A stretch of 16,805 nt of DNA, from positions 487 through 17,291 of the forward strand of contig DOWL01000187.1 of NCBI GenBank assembly GCA_003519585.1, given 5' to 3'. Of the stretch, positions 5,240-13,328 are shown in pieces. Below the pieces are notes generated by a model. It was given only the letters and a program-made list of their open reading frames with translations. It was not told the origin of the DNA and did no database searches. This stretch comes from Nocardioides sp. (lineage in GTDB: Bacteria; Actinomycetota; Actinomycetes; Propionibacteriales; Nocardioidaceae). Each line of letters opens with the position of its first letter. The first letter of the stretch is position 1. A program made the translations under genes and the position numbers.

Positions 5240-8200
5240 ATGACCACCTCCGCTGACGCGCTCGCCCGCTTCAGCGCGCCCACTCGCTCGTGGTTCGAGG
5301 CCGCGTTCGCGGCACCGACCGCGGCCCAGGTGGGCGCCTGGGAGGCGATCGGCGCGGGTCGGCACGCATTGGTGGTCGCTCCGACCGGCTCCGGCAAGAC
5401 CCTGAGCGCCTTCCTGTGGAGCCTCGACCGGCTGCTCACCGAGGACAGGCCCGACGATCGCGCCAAGCGCACCCGGGTCCTCTACGTCAGCCCGCTCAAA
5501 GCGCTGGCCGTCGATGTCGAGCGCAACCTCCGCAGTCCGCTGACCGGCATCCGGCACACCGCCGAGCGGCTCGGCACCACGGTCCCCGAGGTGACGGTGG
5601 GGGTGCGCAGCGGCGATACCCCGGCGGCCGACCGGCGCAAGCTCGTCACCCGGCCACCCGACATCATGATCACGACGCCGGAGTCGCTGTTCCTGATGCT
5701 GACCAGCCAAGCTCGGGAGAGCCTGCGCGGCGTCGAGACGGTGATCATCGACGAGGTGCACGCGGTGGCCGGCACCAAGCGCGGCGCCCATCTCGCGGTG
5801 ACGCTCGAGCGCCTCGACGCGCTGCTCGACCGGCCGGCGCAGCGGATCGGGCTGAGCGCCACCGTGCGGCCGCTGGAGGAGGTCGCTCGCTTCCTCGGGG
5901 GCGCGGCGCCGGTCGAGATCGTCGCCCCGCCGAGCACCAAGGAGTGGGACCTCCGCGTCGTCGTGCCGGTCGAGGACATGACCCAGCCGGAGGCGTACGA
6001 CGAACAATCCGACGAGCCGACGCGAGCGCAGTCGATCTGGCCGCACGTCGAGGAGCACGTCGTCGACCTCATCGAGCAACACACCAGCACGATCGTCTTC
6101 GCCAACAGCCGGCGGCTCTCCGAGCGGCTGACCGCCCGGCTCAACGAGATCGCCACCGAGCGCGCGACCGGAGAGCTTACCGAGCCACACCCGATCCCAG
6201 CCGAGATCATCGCCCAGTCCGGCTCGAGCCGAGGCGTGGAGGCGGTCATCGCCAAGGCCCACCACGGCTCGGTCTCCAAGGAGCAACGCGCCCTGATCGA
6301 GGACGACCTCAAACGGGGCCGGCTCCCGGCGGTCGTGGCCACCAGCAGCCTCGAGCTCGGCATCGACATGGGCGCGGTCGACCTGGTCGTCCAGATCGAG
6401 TCCCCGCCCAGTGTGGCCAGCGCGCTGCAGCGCGTCGGCCGGGCCGGCCACCAGGTCGGCGAGGTGAGCCGGGGCGTGCTGTTCCCCAAGCACCGCGGCG
6501 ACCTCGCGCAGACCGCGGTGGCGGTGCAGCGGATGCGCACCGGAGCGATCGAGTCACTCCGAGTGCCCACCAACCCGCTCGACGTACTCGCCCAGCAGAT
6601 CGTGGCGGCCACCGCCCTCGACAGTTGGCCGGTCGACGACCTCTACGCCCTGGTCCGGCGCACCGCCGGCTTCGACAGGCTCCCGCGCTCGGCGTACGAC
6701 GCCGTGCTCGACCTGCTCAGCGGCCGGTATCCCAGCGACGAGTTCGCCGAGCTCCGCCCTCGCATCGTCTGGGACCGGGTCACCGGCCTCCTCAGCGGCC
6801 GGCCGGGCGCCCAGCGCTTGGCGGTGACCAGCGGCGGCACCATCCCCGATCGTGGGCTGTTCGGTGTCTTCCTGGTGGGTGCCAGCAACGAGCAGAGTGG
6901 GCCGGGCAAGCGGGTCGGCGAACTCGACGAGGAGATGGTCTACGAGTCCCGGGTCGGCGACGTGTTCGCACTCGGCGCCACCAGTTGGCGGATCGAGGAC
7001 ATCACCCACGACCGCGTCCTGGTCACTCCGGCGCCGGGCGTCCCGGGCCGACTGCCGTTCTGGAAGGGCGACTCCCTCGGTCGACCGGCCGAGCTCGGTC
7101 AGGCGGTCGGGGCGTTCACCCGCGAGCTCGGTGCCCTGCCTCGCGCCAAGGCCGAGGCCCGCGCTCGGGCGGAGGGGTTGGACGCCTATGCCGCCGGCAA
7201 CCTCGTCGCCTACCTCCACGAGCAGGTCGAGGCCACCCAGGTGCTGCCCAGCGACCAGACCCTGCTGGTCGAGAGGTTCCGCGACGAGCTCGGCGACTGG
7301 CGGCTGGTCGTGCACTCGCCCTACGGCACCCCCGTCCACGCACCGTGGGCGCTGGCCATCAACGCCCGGCTGCGCGAGCGCTACGGCATCGACGGCCAGG
7401 CGGTCGCCTCCGACGACGGCATCGTCATCCGGGTGCCCGACACCGACGCCGAGCCCCCCGGCGGCGAGATCGTGGTCTTCGCGCCCGACGAGATCGAGGA
7501 GCTGGTCACCCAGGAAGTCGGCGGATCGGCACTGTTCGCGTCGCGGTTCCGCGAGTGCGCTGCCCGCGCGCTGCTGTTGCCGCGTCGCGACCCCGGTCGC
7601 CGGAGCCCGCTGTGGCAGCAGCGCCAGCGCAGTGCGGCCCTGCTCGAGGTGGCCAGCAAATACCCCTCGTTCCCAATCGTCCTCGAGGCGGTCCGCGAGT
7701 GCCTCCAGGACGTCTACGACCTCCCAGCGCTGGTCGCGCTGATGCGCGCGGTCGAGCAGCGCAGCGTGCAGGTCACCGATGTCTCGACCCCCGCGCCGAG
7801 CCCGTTCGCTCGCAGCCTGCTGTTCGGGTACGTCGCGCAGTTCGTCTACGAGGGCGACTCCCCCATCGCCGAGCGACGAGCGGCCGCCCTCGCCCTCGAC
7901 CAGGGGCTGCTCGCCGAACTGCTCGGCCGGGCCGAGCTGCGCGAACTTCTCGACCCGGAGGTCCTCACCGAGGTCGAAGCGGAGCTCCAACGACTCACAC
8001 CGGAGCGCCAGGCCCGCGGGGCCGAGGGCGTGGCCGACCTGCTCCGGCTGCTCGGACCGCTCTCGACCGAGGAGATCGCCGAAAGGTGCGCCGAGGGCGT
8101 GGAGGCGAGCGAGGCGCTGGCCAGCCTGGCGACGGCTCGACGCGCGGTCGAGGTCCGAGTGGCCGGGCAGGCGCGCTGGACGGCGATCGAGGACGTCGGC

Positions 8201-9820
8201 CGGCTGCGCGACGCGCTCGGGGTGGCCGTGCCACCGGGCACCCCCGAGGCGTTCACCGACCCCGTCGAGGATCCCCTCGCCGATCTGGTCAACCGCTACG
8301 CGCGCACCCATGGACCGTTCACCACCGACGACGTCGCCACCCGGCTCGGCCTCGGGCCGGCCGTCGTCCGGCTGACCCTCCAGCGGCTAGCGGCACGGGG
8401 CCGGGTGCTCGACGGAGAGTTCCGCCCAGGCGCATCCGGGCTGGAGTGGTGCGACGCCGAGGTGCTGCGGTCGCTGCGCCGCCGCTCGCTCGCCCGGCTC
8501 CGCAAGGAGGTCGAGCCGGTGCCGCCCGCCGCGCTCGGTCGGTTCCTCGGAGCCTGGCAGCACGTGGACGGCAAGCTCCGCGGGGTCGACGGCGTGGTGT
8601 CGGTCATCGACCAGCTGTCCGGGGCGCCGGTGCCCGCGAGCGCGCTCGAGCCGCTGGTGCTGGCCGCGCGGGTGCGCGACTACGAGCCGTCCTACCTCGA
8701 CGAGCTCACTGCCTCCGGTGAGGTGCTGTGGGCCGGCCACGGATCACTGCCCGGCGCCGACGGTTGGGTCAGCCTCCACCTCGCCGATCAGGCGGCGCTG
8801 ACGCTCCCCGAGCACCAGCCCTTCGAACACAGTGAACTCCACCAGGCGGTGCTCGACGCCCTCGCACCGGGCGGCGCATGGTTCTTCCGACAACTCGCAC
8901 AGCAGGTCGGCTCCGCGATCGCCAGTCCCGTGGACGACAAGGCTCTGTCCGCCACGCTCTGGGAGCTGGTCTGGGCCGGGCGGATCAGCAACGACACCCT
9001 CACCCCGCTGCGCGCGCTGACCCGCTCCGGGACGCCCGCCCATCGCACCAGACGGCCGCCCGCCCGGCCTCGGATGGCCTCGACCACCGGCCGGGGCGGC
9101 ACCGCGCTGCGCAGCGGCCCGCCCGAGACGGCCGGACGCTGGGCCCTGCTCCCTGACCTCGACACCGATCCGACCCGCCGCGCGCACGCGGCCGCCGAGC
9201 GACTCCTCGACCGGCACGGCGTGGTGATCCGCGGCGCCGTGGTCAGCGAACGTCAGCCCGGCGGCTTCGCCGCCGTCTACAAGGTGCTCTCGGCGTTCGA
9301 AGAGTCCGGTCGCTGCCGGCGCGGCTACTTCGTGGAGGGGCTCGGCGCGGCCCAGTTCGGCACCGCGGGCGCCATCGACCGGCTGCGGACGTTCTCCGAC
9401 GTCGACGAGCAGGACAAGCCCGACGCGGTCTGCCTGGCCGCCACCGACCCGGCCAACCCCTACGGTGCGGCCCTCCCGTGGCCGGTCTCGACAGGCTCGA
9501 CCACCGGCCCGAACGGGCATAGACCAGGACGCAAGGCCGGCGCCCTGGTGGTGCTCGTCGACGGCGAGCTCACCCTCTACGTCGAGCGAGGCGGTCGCAC
9601 CCTGCTCACCTGGACCGAGGACGTCGACCGGCTGCGTCCTGCCACAGCGTCCCTGGCTGAGGCGGCCCGGCGCGGCTCGTTGGGCCGGCTGACGGTCGAG
9701 CGGGCCGACGGCGCGGCGCTGCTCGGCGGCGGTTCGACGCCGTTGCGCGAGGCGCTCGACGCCGCCGGCTTCGTCGCCACTCCACGGGGGCTCCGGCTCA
9801 GGGCGTCCAGCGGTGCCTGA
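5240..9820 (+). CDS. lhr: Lhr-type large ATP-dependent superfamily 2 DNA helicase
   Basis: At 1526 aa this matches bacterial Lhr, about 1500 aa in mycobacteria. It is a 3'-5' translocase linked to DNA-damage repair. The N-terminal two RecA domains carry a Q-motif-like PTAAQ (26-30), Walker A APTGSGKT (47-54, K53), DEVH (171-174), SAT (206-208), TSSLELGIDMGAVD (368-381) and motif VI QRVGRAGHQ (397-405). The winged-helix and long Lhr C-terminal regions follow. A basic Pro/Arg-rich linker lies near residues 1263-1290. Near residues 1413-1423, VSTGSTTGPNG is encoded by a REP-like sequence. The ATG at 5240 (MTTSADALARF) has no clear Shine-Dalgarno. An in-frame GTG at 5222, preceded 7 nt upstream by CATTGT, is a possible leaderless alternative. 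The 3' end overlaps the DNA glycosylase gene by 8 nt, as in the lhr-nei pair of mycobacteria. Confidence 0.95.
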   Translation: MTTSADALARFSAPTRSWFEAAFAAPTAAQVGAWEAIGAGRHALVVAPTGSGKTLSAFLWSLDRLLTEDRPDDRAKRTRVLYVSPLKALAVDVERNLRSPLTGIRHTAERLGTTVPEVTVGVRSGDTPAADRRKLVTRPPDIMITTPESLFLMLTSQARESLRGVETVIIDEVHAVAGTKRGAHLAVTLERLDALLDRPAQRIGLSATVRPLEEVARFLGGAAPVEIVAPPSTKEWDLRVVVPVEDMTQPEAYDEQSDEPTRAQSIWPHVEEHVVDLIEQHTSTIVFANSRRLSERLTARLNEIATERATGELTEPHPIPAEIIAQSGSSRGVEAVIAKAHHGSVSKEQRALIEDDLKRGRLPAVVATSSLELGIDMGAVDLVVQIESPPSVASALQRVGRAGHQVGEVSRGVLFPKHRGDLAQTAVAVQRMRTGAIESLRVPTNPLDVLAQQIVAATALDSWPVDDLYALVRRTAGFDRLPRSAYDAVLDLLSGRYPSDEFAELRPRIVWDRVTGLLSGRPGAQRLAVTSGGTIPDRGLFGVFLVGASNEQSGPGKRVGELDEEMVYESRVGDVFALGATSWRIEDITHDRVLVTPAPGVPGRLPFWKGDSLGRPAELGQAVGAFTRELGALPRAKAEARARAEGLDAYAAGNLVAYLHEQVEATQVLPSDQTLLVERFRDELGDWRLVVHSPYGTPVHAPWALAINARLRERYGIDGQAVASDDGIVIRVPDTDAEPPGGEIVVFAPDEIEELVTQEVGGSALFASRFRECAARALLLPRRDPGRRSPLWQQRQRSAALLEVASKYPSFPIVLEAVRECLQDVYDLPALVALMRAVEQRSVQVTDVSTPAPSPFARSLLFGYVAQFVYEGDSPIAERRAAALALDQGLLAELLGRAELRELLDPEVLTEVEAELQRLTPERQARGAEGVADLLRLLGPLSTEEIAERCAEGVEASEALASLATARRAVEVRVAGQARWTAIEDVGRLRDALGVAVPPGTPEAFTDPVEDPLADLVNRYARTHGPFTTDDVATRLGLGPAVVRLTLQRLAARGRVLDGEFRPGASGLEWCDAEVLRSLRRRSLARLRKEVEPVPPAALGRFLGAWQHVDGKLRGVDGVVSVIDQLSGAPVPASALEPLVLAARVRDYEPSYLDELTASGEVLWAGHGSLPGADGWVSLHLADQAALTLPEHQPFEHSELHQAVLDALAPGGAWFFRQLAQQVGSAIASPVDDKALSATLWELVWAGRISNDTLTPLRALTRSGTPAHRTRRPPARPRMASTTGRGGTALRSGPPETAGRWALLPDLDTDPTRRAHAAAERLLDRHGVVIRGAVVSERQPGGFAAVYKVLSAFEESGRCRRGYFVEGLGAAQFGTAGAIDRLRTFSDVDEQDKPDAVCLAATDPANPYGAALPWPVSTGSTTGPNGHRPGRKAGALVVLVDGELTLYVERGGRTLLTWTEDVDRLRPATASLAEAARRGSLGRLTVERADGAALLGGGSTPLREALDAAGFVATPRGLRLRASSGA
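9483..9506 (+). repeat. REP-like sequence inside the lhr coding region
   Basis: GGTCTCGAC, then AGG, then CTCGACCACCGG forms an imperfect palindrome. From memory it resembles a sequence scattered through Nocardioides-type genomes. Related copies lie at 16607-16628 and 16640-16660. Here it is in frame with lhr and encodes part of a low-complexity VSTGSTTG segment. A shorter match, CTCGACCACCGGCC, occurs at 9079-9092 in the same gene and may be coincidence. Confidence 0.5.
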
Positions 9821-10607
9821 GGGCGACACCGTCTACCGCACTGCTCGGCTCCTCGACCAGTTGCGTGGCGAACAGCTCACCCGCACCGACTTCCGGGTGC
9901 CGCAGCACGCCACCGCCGACCTGGTCGGCGGCACGGTCGCGGAAACGGTCTCGCGGGGCAAACACCTGCTCACTCGCGTCGACCGCGGCGCCGAACAGTG
10001 GACGCTGCACACCCACCTCAAGATGGAGGGCAGCTGGAAGGTCGTTCGGCCCCGCCAGCGTTGGCCCCGCTCCGCGACCAACGCCCGGGTGGTCCTCGAG
10101 ACCGCGCGGCACACCGCGATCGGCTTCTCGCTGGGCATCGTCGAACTGGTCGACCGCGCCCGCGAGGACGACGTGGTCGGACACCTCGGGCCCGATCTCC
10201 TCGGCCCCGACTGGGACGAGGCAGTGGCGCTGGCCAACCTCCTGCACGAGCCTGCTCGCCCGCTCCGCGAGGCGTTGCTCGACCAGACCAACCTGGCCGG
10301 CGTCGGCAACATGTACGCCGCCGAGCTCTGCTTCACCTCCGGTGTCCACCCCGAGACGCCGGTCGGGGCCGTGCCCGAGCTGCCCCGGCTGGTCCGCCGA
10401 GCGCACCAGATGTTGACGCTCAACAAGGAGCGCTGGGTCCAGTCGACCACCGGAGACCTACGCGAGCGGGAGCGGATGTGGGTCTACCGACGCGACCGGT
10501 CACCGTGCCGCCGCTGCGGGACGCCGATCCTCGTGGACATGCAGGGGCCGGCCGGCCGCGAGCGGGCGTCGTACTGGTGCCCCGCCTGCCAGCCGCTGCG
10601 GGACTAA
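9813..10607 (+). CDS. nei: Fpg/Nei-family DNA glycosylase/AP lyase (Nei2-like)
   Basis: This 264-aa base-excision repair enzyme starts at GTG 9813, giving M-P2-E3-G-D-T-V, with the catalytic Pro2 and Glu3 at the processed N-terminus; no other start would preserve them. K50 in SRGKHLL is the conserved beta-hairpin lysine, and THLKMEGSW (67-75) is the typical Nei segment. The helix-two-turn-helix is LLDQTNLAGVGNMYAAE (155-171). A C-terminal zinc finger has C232-x2-C235 and C256-x2-C259. The MPEGDT start and finger suggest endonuclease VIII rather than MutM (MPELPEV), so oxidised pyrimidines are the likely substrates. It overlaps lhr by 8 nt and is surely co-transcribed with it. It ends 15 bp from the convergent clgR stop, with no visible terminator between. 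Confidence 0.94.
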   Translation: MPEGDTVYRTARLLDQLRGEQLTRTDFRVPQHATADLVGGTVAETVSRGKHLLTRVDRGAEQWTLHTHLKMEGSWKVVRPRQRWPRSATNARVVLETARHTAIGFSLGIVELVDRAREDDVVGHLGPDLLGPDWDEAVALANLLHEPARPLREALLDQTNLAGVGNMYAAELCFTSGVHPETPVGAVPELPRLVRRAHQMLTLNKERWVQSTTGDLRERERMWVYRRDRSPCRRCGTPILVDMQGPAGRERASYWCPACQPLRD

Positions 10608-10622
10608 GTGCGCTGAGTAGAG

Positions 10623-10907
10623 CTAAGCCGCGCTGGCGACCACGTCGCTCGACGCCGGGACCTCCAGCAGCGACTCCTCGAGAGCCACCAGGTCGGAGAC
10701 CTCGCGGAGCACCGCGGAGAGCGGCAGCTCGAGGGCGGAGCAGAGCGAGAAGAGCAGCTCGGAGGAGGCTTCCTTCTGGCCACGCTCGATCTCGGAGATG
10801 TATCCAAGGCTGACCCGGGCCTCCGCGGAGACCTCGCGCAGGGTCATCCCGCGGCGCATCCGCTGGGCGCGGAGCACGTCACCGAGCAATCGGCGGAACA
10901 GCACCAT
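10623..10907 (-). CDS. clgR: ClgR-like XRE-family transcriptional regulator
   Basis: This 94-aa protein has one helix-turn-helix, TLREVSAEARVSLGYISEIE (22-41). VSLGYISEIERGQKEASSELL is almost the ClgR signature of actinobacteria, which activates clp protease and other proteostasis genes. The ATG at 10907 has a strong GGAG Shine-Dalgarno (GAGGAGACGCGC before ATG). The C-terminus ends SSDVVASAA; terminal alanines act as a ClpP-dependent degron in Streptomyces ClgR, so self-limiting turnover is plausible here (family knowledge plus inference). It lies 61 bp downstream of cinA on the same strand. In many actinobacteria pgsA precedes this pair, but it is absent here. The protein is slightly shorter than mycobacterial ClgR, which has a longer C-terminal tail. 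Confidence 0.9.
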   Translation of the reverse strand: MVLFRRLLGDVLRAQRMRRGMTLREVSAEARVSLGYISEIERGQKEASSELLFSLCSALELPLSAVLREVSDLVALEESLLEVPASSDVVASAA

Positions 10908-10938
10908 GCGCGTCTCCTCTCTCCTTCGTGTGGTGCAA

Positions 10939-10951
10939 CGCTACCTGAGCG
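10939..10951. promoter_or_regulatory. Dyad upstream of clgR, possible autoregulatory site
   Basis: CGCT and AGCG flank ACCTG on the plus strand, 31 bp upstream of the clgR ATG. ClgR sites contain a CGC/GCG dyad, but with a 5-nt centre between CGC and GCG, as I recall; here it is 7 nt. On the minus strand TAGCGT within the dyad could be a -10 hexamer. Weak evidence. Confidence 0.25.
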
Positions 10952-10968
10952 GTCCTTCTTCCCGCCGC

Positions 10969-11448
10969 TCAACGCGTGTCGTCGGTGGAAAGCATGCCCG
11001 CCAGCGCCGACAGCGCCTCCGAGCAGGTGCGGTCCTGGATCGCCTCGCGGCCGCCGACCAGCTCCAAGGCGACCGCCGTGGCCACGCCAGGCCCCACCAG
11101 CCCCACGTGCACGGTCCCCGGCGGGTGCCCCTCCTGGCGGTCCGGGCCGGCGACGCCCGTCGTACCGATTCCCCAGGTGGCTCCTGTCGCGGCCGCGGCG
11201 CCTCGCGCCATGGCCAGGGCACACTCCGCGGAGATCACCCCGTGCGCGGCGACGAGCGCCTCCGGGACGCCGAGCAGCTCCTCCTTGACCGACGTGGCGT
11301 AGGCGACGACACCTCCCAGATAGCTCCGTGAGGCGCCTGGTACGGCGGTGAGAGCCGCCGCGAGCCGGCCCCCGGTGAGCGACTCGGCCGTGGCCACGCT
11401 CTCGCCGCGCTCCTGCAGCAATCGATGCACGCGTGCGGCGATGTCCAC
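10969..11448 (-). CDS. pncC: Nicotinamide-nucleotide amidase / CinA C-terminal domain protein
   Basis: This stand-alone CinA C-terminal domain protein deamidates NMN to NaMN in NAD salvage (PncC). The family signatures are clear: ATAESLTGGRLAAALTAVPGAS near the N-terminus, GGVVAYATSVKEELLGV, the SAECALAMARGAA segment, and GIGTTGVAGPD followed by PPGTVHVG. The N-terminal MoCF domain of full CinA is absent, as in most actinobacterial copies. I chose GTG 11448 (VDIAARVHRLL, 159 aa) because TAGAGT lies 7 nt upstream, as for a leaderless transcript, and homologues begin at this point. A GTG at 11457 would add MKG, but it would put the start codon inside that -10. clgR follows in the same direction. 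The gene is historically called cinA. Confidence 0.9.
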   Translation of the reverse strand: MDIAARVHRLLQERGESVATAESLTGGRLAAALTAVPGASRSYLGGVVAYATSVKEELLGVPEALVAAHGVISAECALAMARGAAAATGATWGIGTTGVAGPDRQEGHPPGTVHVGLVGPGVATAVALELVGGREAIQDRTCSEALSALAGMLSTDDTR

Positions 11449-11455
11449 ACCCTTC

Positions 11456-11465
11456 ACTCTAGGGT
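11456..11465. promoter_or_regulatory. Back-to-back -10 hexamers sharing one TA (divergent promoter)
   Basis: The plus strand ACTCTAGGGT contains TAGGGT (11460-11465) reading right and TAGAGT (11461-11456) reading left. They overlap at the palindromic TA. TAGGGT is 6 nt from the ATG at 11472, and TAGAGT is 7 nt from the GTG at 11448. Both spacings fit leaderless transcripts. No convincing -35 hexamer is visible for either direction. Confidence 0.5.
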
Positions 11466-11471
11466 CGAGCC

Positions 11472-13262
11472 ATGGCGCTGCCGATCGAGGACTACGCCGT
11501 GATCGGCGACCGCCGTACGGCGGCGCTGGTCGGGACCAACGGCTCCGTGGACTGGCTGTGCCTGCCGCGGTTCGACTCCGCGGCCTGCCTGGCCGGGCTG
11601 CTCGGCACCGACGACCACGGTCACTGGCAGTTCGAACCCGACGCCCGCTACACCACCACCCGGCGCTACGTCGGCAGCTCGGCGGTGCTGGAGACCACGT
11701 TCACGACCGCCGACGGCGTGGTCACCCTCACCGACCTGATGCCCCGCAACGACGACCGCGCCGACGTGGTGCGCAAGCTCAAGGGTGTCCGGGGCACGGT
11801 GCGGATGCGGCACGAGTGGCGGATCCGGCTCGACTACGGCCGGGTCCGGCCGTGGGTACAGCGCAGCAGGGTCGACGGCGAGGACGTCATCACCGCGATC
11901 GGTGGGCCGGACCAGCTGGTGCTGCACGGACCGCGGCTGCCGGTGGCCTCCGACGGCTCGCACAACGACGAGTTCGACGTGGCCGAGGGCGACGAACTGG
12001 TTTTCACGATGGCGTGGTTCCCCTCGTACGTCGAGCCGTCCGGCCTCGAGACTCAGCACGACCGGATCGAGCGCACTGTCCGCGAGGACGAGGCCTGGGC
12101 GGAGCGCTGCACCGCCGCCGTCCCCCACCTCGACGTGGTACGCCGCTCGCTGCTGACACTCCGCCTGATGACCGACGAGGTCACCGGCGGCATCGTGGCC
12201 GCGCCCACGACCTCGCTCCCCGAGGACTTCGGCGGCGAGCGCAACTGGGACTACCGCTACTGCTGGCTCCGCGACGCCGCGCTGACCCTCAGCTCGCTGG
12301 TGCGGGCCGGCTACACCGAAGAGGCGGATCTGTGGCGGGCCTGGCTGCTGCGCACCATCGCCGGCGACCCCGGCTCGATGCAGGTGCTCTACAGCGTCGA
12401 CGGATCACCACGGCTGCCCGAGATGGAGCTCGGCCACCTACCCGGGTACGCCGACTCCCGGCCGGTCCGGATCGGCAACGGGGCGGTCGTCCAGACCCAG
12501 CACGACATCCTCGGCTGGGTGATGGACGCGCTGGCCGCGGTCCGCGACAGCGAGGGCATGCCGAGCTCGGCGGCGTGGCCCTTGCAGCGCGCCCTGGTCG
12601 CCGAACTCGCCGAGCGTTGGCGCGATCCGGACAACGGGCTGTGGGAGATCCGCGGCGAGCCGCGGACCTTCACCCACTCCCGGGTGATGATCTGGGTCGC
12701 GCTCGACCGCGCGGTCCGCGCGATGGAGGTCTACGACCTACCCGGCCCGCTGGAGGAGTGGCGCGCGCTGCGCGACGAGGTACGCGCCGACGTCCTGCAG
12801 CACGGGTACCACGCAGACCGCGGCACCTTCGTCCAGCACTACGACACCACTGAGGTCGACGCCTCGCTGCTGGTCCTGCCACTGGTCGGCTTCATCGACG
12901 GCGACGACCCACGGATGCTCGGCACCATCCGCGCTGTCGAGGAGGACTTGCTGCACGAGGGACTGGTGCTCCGCTATCGCACCGAGAGCGGCGTCGACGG
13001 CCTGGCGGGCGACGAGCACCCGTTCGTGGCCTGCTCGTTCTGGCTGGTTTCGGCGTACGCCGCCGCCGGGCGGGTCGACGAGGCGCACACGCTGTTCGAC
13101 CGACTGGTGGGGCTGCTGAACGACGTCGGGCTGCTTTCGGAGGAGTACGACCCGGTCCGCAAGCGGATGGTCGGCAACTTCCCGCAGGCCTTCAGCCACC
13201 TGGCATTGGTGCAGGCGGCGTTCCATCTGGCCGACGCCGACGAGCGGTCCCGGCAGGGATAG
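11472..13262 (+). CDS. Glycoside hydrolase family 15 protein (trehalase/glucoamylase-like)
   Basis: At 596 aa this is the normal size for the cytoplasmic actinobacterial GH15 family, which includes mycobacterial trehalase. There is no signal peptide. The N-terminal beta-sandwich starts IEDYAVIGDRRTAALVG and SVDWLCLPRFDS, a segment typical of this family. The (alpha/alpha)6 barrel holds NWDYRYCWLRDA (258-269), DNGLWEIRG with E392 as probable catalytic acid, SEEYDP (556-561) with E557 or E558 as probable base, and GNFPQAFSHLAL (568-579). The likely substrate is trehalose or an alpha-glucan oligosaccharide, and sequence alone does not decide. The ATG at 11472 lacks a good Shine-Dalgarno but has TAGGGT 6 nt before it. 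It diverges from cinA/pncC. A strong hairpin follows the stop. Confidence 0.92.
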   Translation: MALPIEDYAVIGDRRTAALVGTNGSVDWLCLPRFDSAACLAGLLGTDDHGHWQFEPDARYTTTRRYVGSSAVLETTFTTADGVVTLTDLMPRNDDRADVVRKLKGVRGTVRMRHEWRIRLDYGRVRPWVQRSRVDGEDVITAIGGPDQLVLHGPRLPVASDGSHNDEFDVAEGDELVFTMAWFPSYVEPSGLETQHDRIERTVREDEAWAERCTAAVPHLDVVRRSLLTLRLMTDEVTGGIVAAPTTSLPEDFGGERNWDYRYCWLRDAALTLSSLVRAGYTEEADLWRAWLLRTIAGDPGSMQVLYSVDGSPRLPEMELGHLPGYADSRPVRIGNGAVVQTQHDILGWVMDALAAVRDSEGMPSSAAWPLQRALVAELAERWRDPDNGLWEIRGEPRTFTHSRVMIWVALDRAVRAMEVYDLPGPLEEWRALRDEVRADVLQHGYHADRGTFVQHYDTTEVDASLLVLPLVGFIDGDDPRMLGTIRAVEEDLLHEGLVLRYRTESGVDGLAGDEHPFVACSFWLVSAYAAAGRVDEAHTLFDRLVGLLNDVGLLSEEYDPVRKRMVGNFPQAFSHLALVQAAFHLADADERSRQG

Positions 13263-13281
13263 CCGAGCAGGAGACAGACAC

Positions 13282-13319
13282 CGAGGGCCGGGAGCGGCTT
13301 GCACTGCTCCCGGCCCTCG
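13282..13319 (+). terminator. 14-bp perfect hairpin between convergent genes
   Basis: CGAGGGCCGGGAGC (13282-13295) and GCTCCCGGCCCTCG (13306-13319) pair perfectly around a 10-nt loop. It starts 20 bp after the GH15 stop. The first T-run on the plus strand comes 13 nt after the stem, inside the lysine codons of the convergent gene. A GC-rich stem without an immediate U-tract is common in actinobacteria, and it may act in both directions. Confidence 0.75.
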
Positions 13320-13328
13320 TGTGATCGC

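Noticed and set aside
3098..6493. A 1131-codon minus-strand open frame
   Set aside because: It crosses uricase, the CitE-like gene and lhr in wrong frames. It has Arg/Gly-rich shadow composition and no motifs.
5290..8721. A 1143-codon plus-strand open frame inside lhr
   Set aside because: It is a frame-shifted shadow of lhr. The lhr frame carries all the helicase motifs.
9079..9092. Second REP-like match CTCGACCACCGGCC in lhr
   Set aside because: It is only a half-length match, and Ser-Thr-Thr-Gly codons can produce it by chance at this GC content.
10939..10951. Calling the clgR upstream dyad a definite ClgR box
   Set aside because: The spacing between CGC and GCG is 7 nt rather than the 5 nt I recall, so it is kept only as a weak site.
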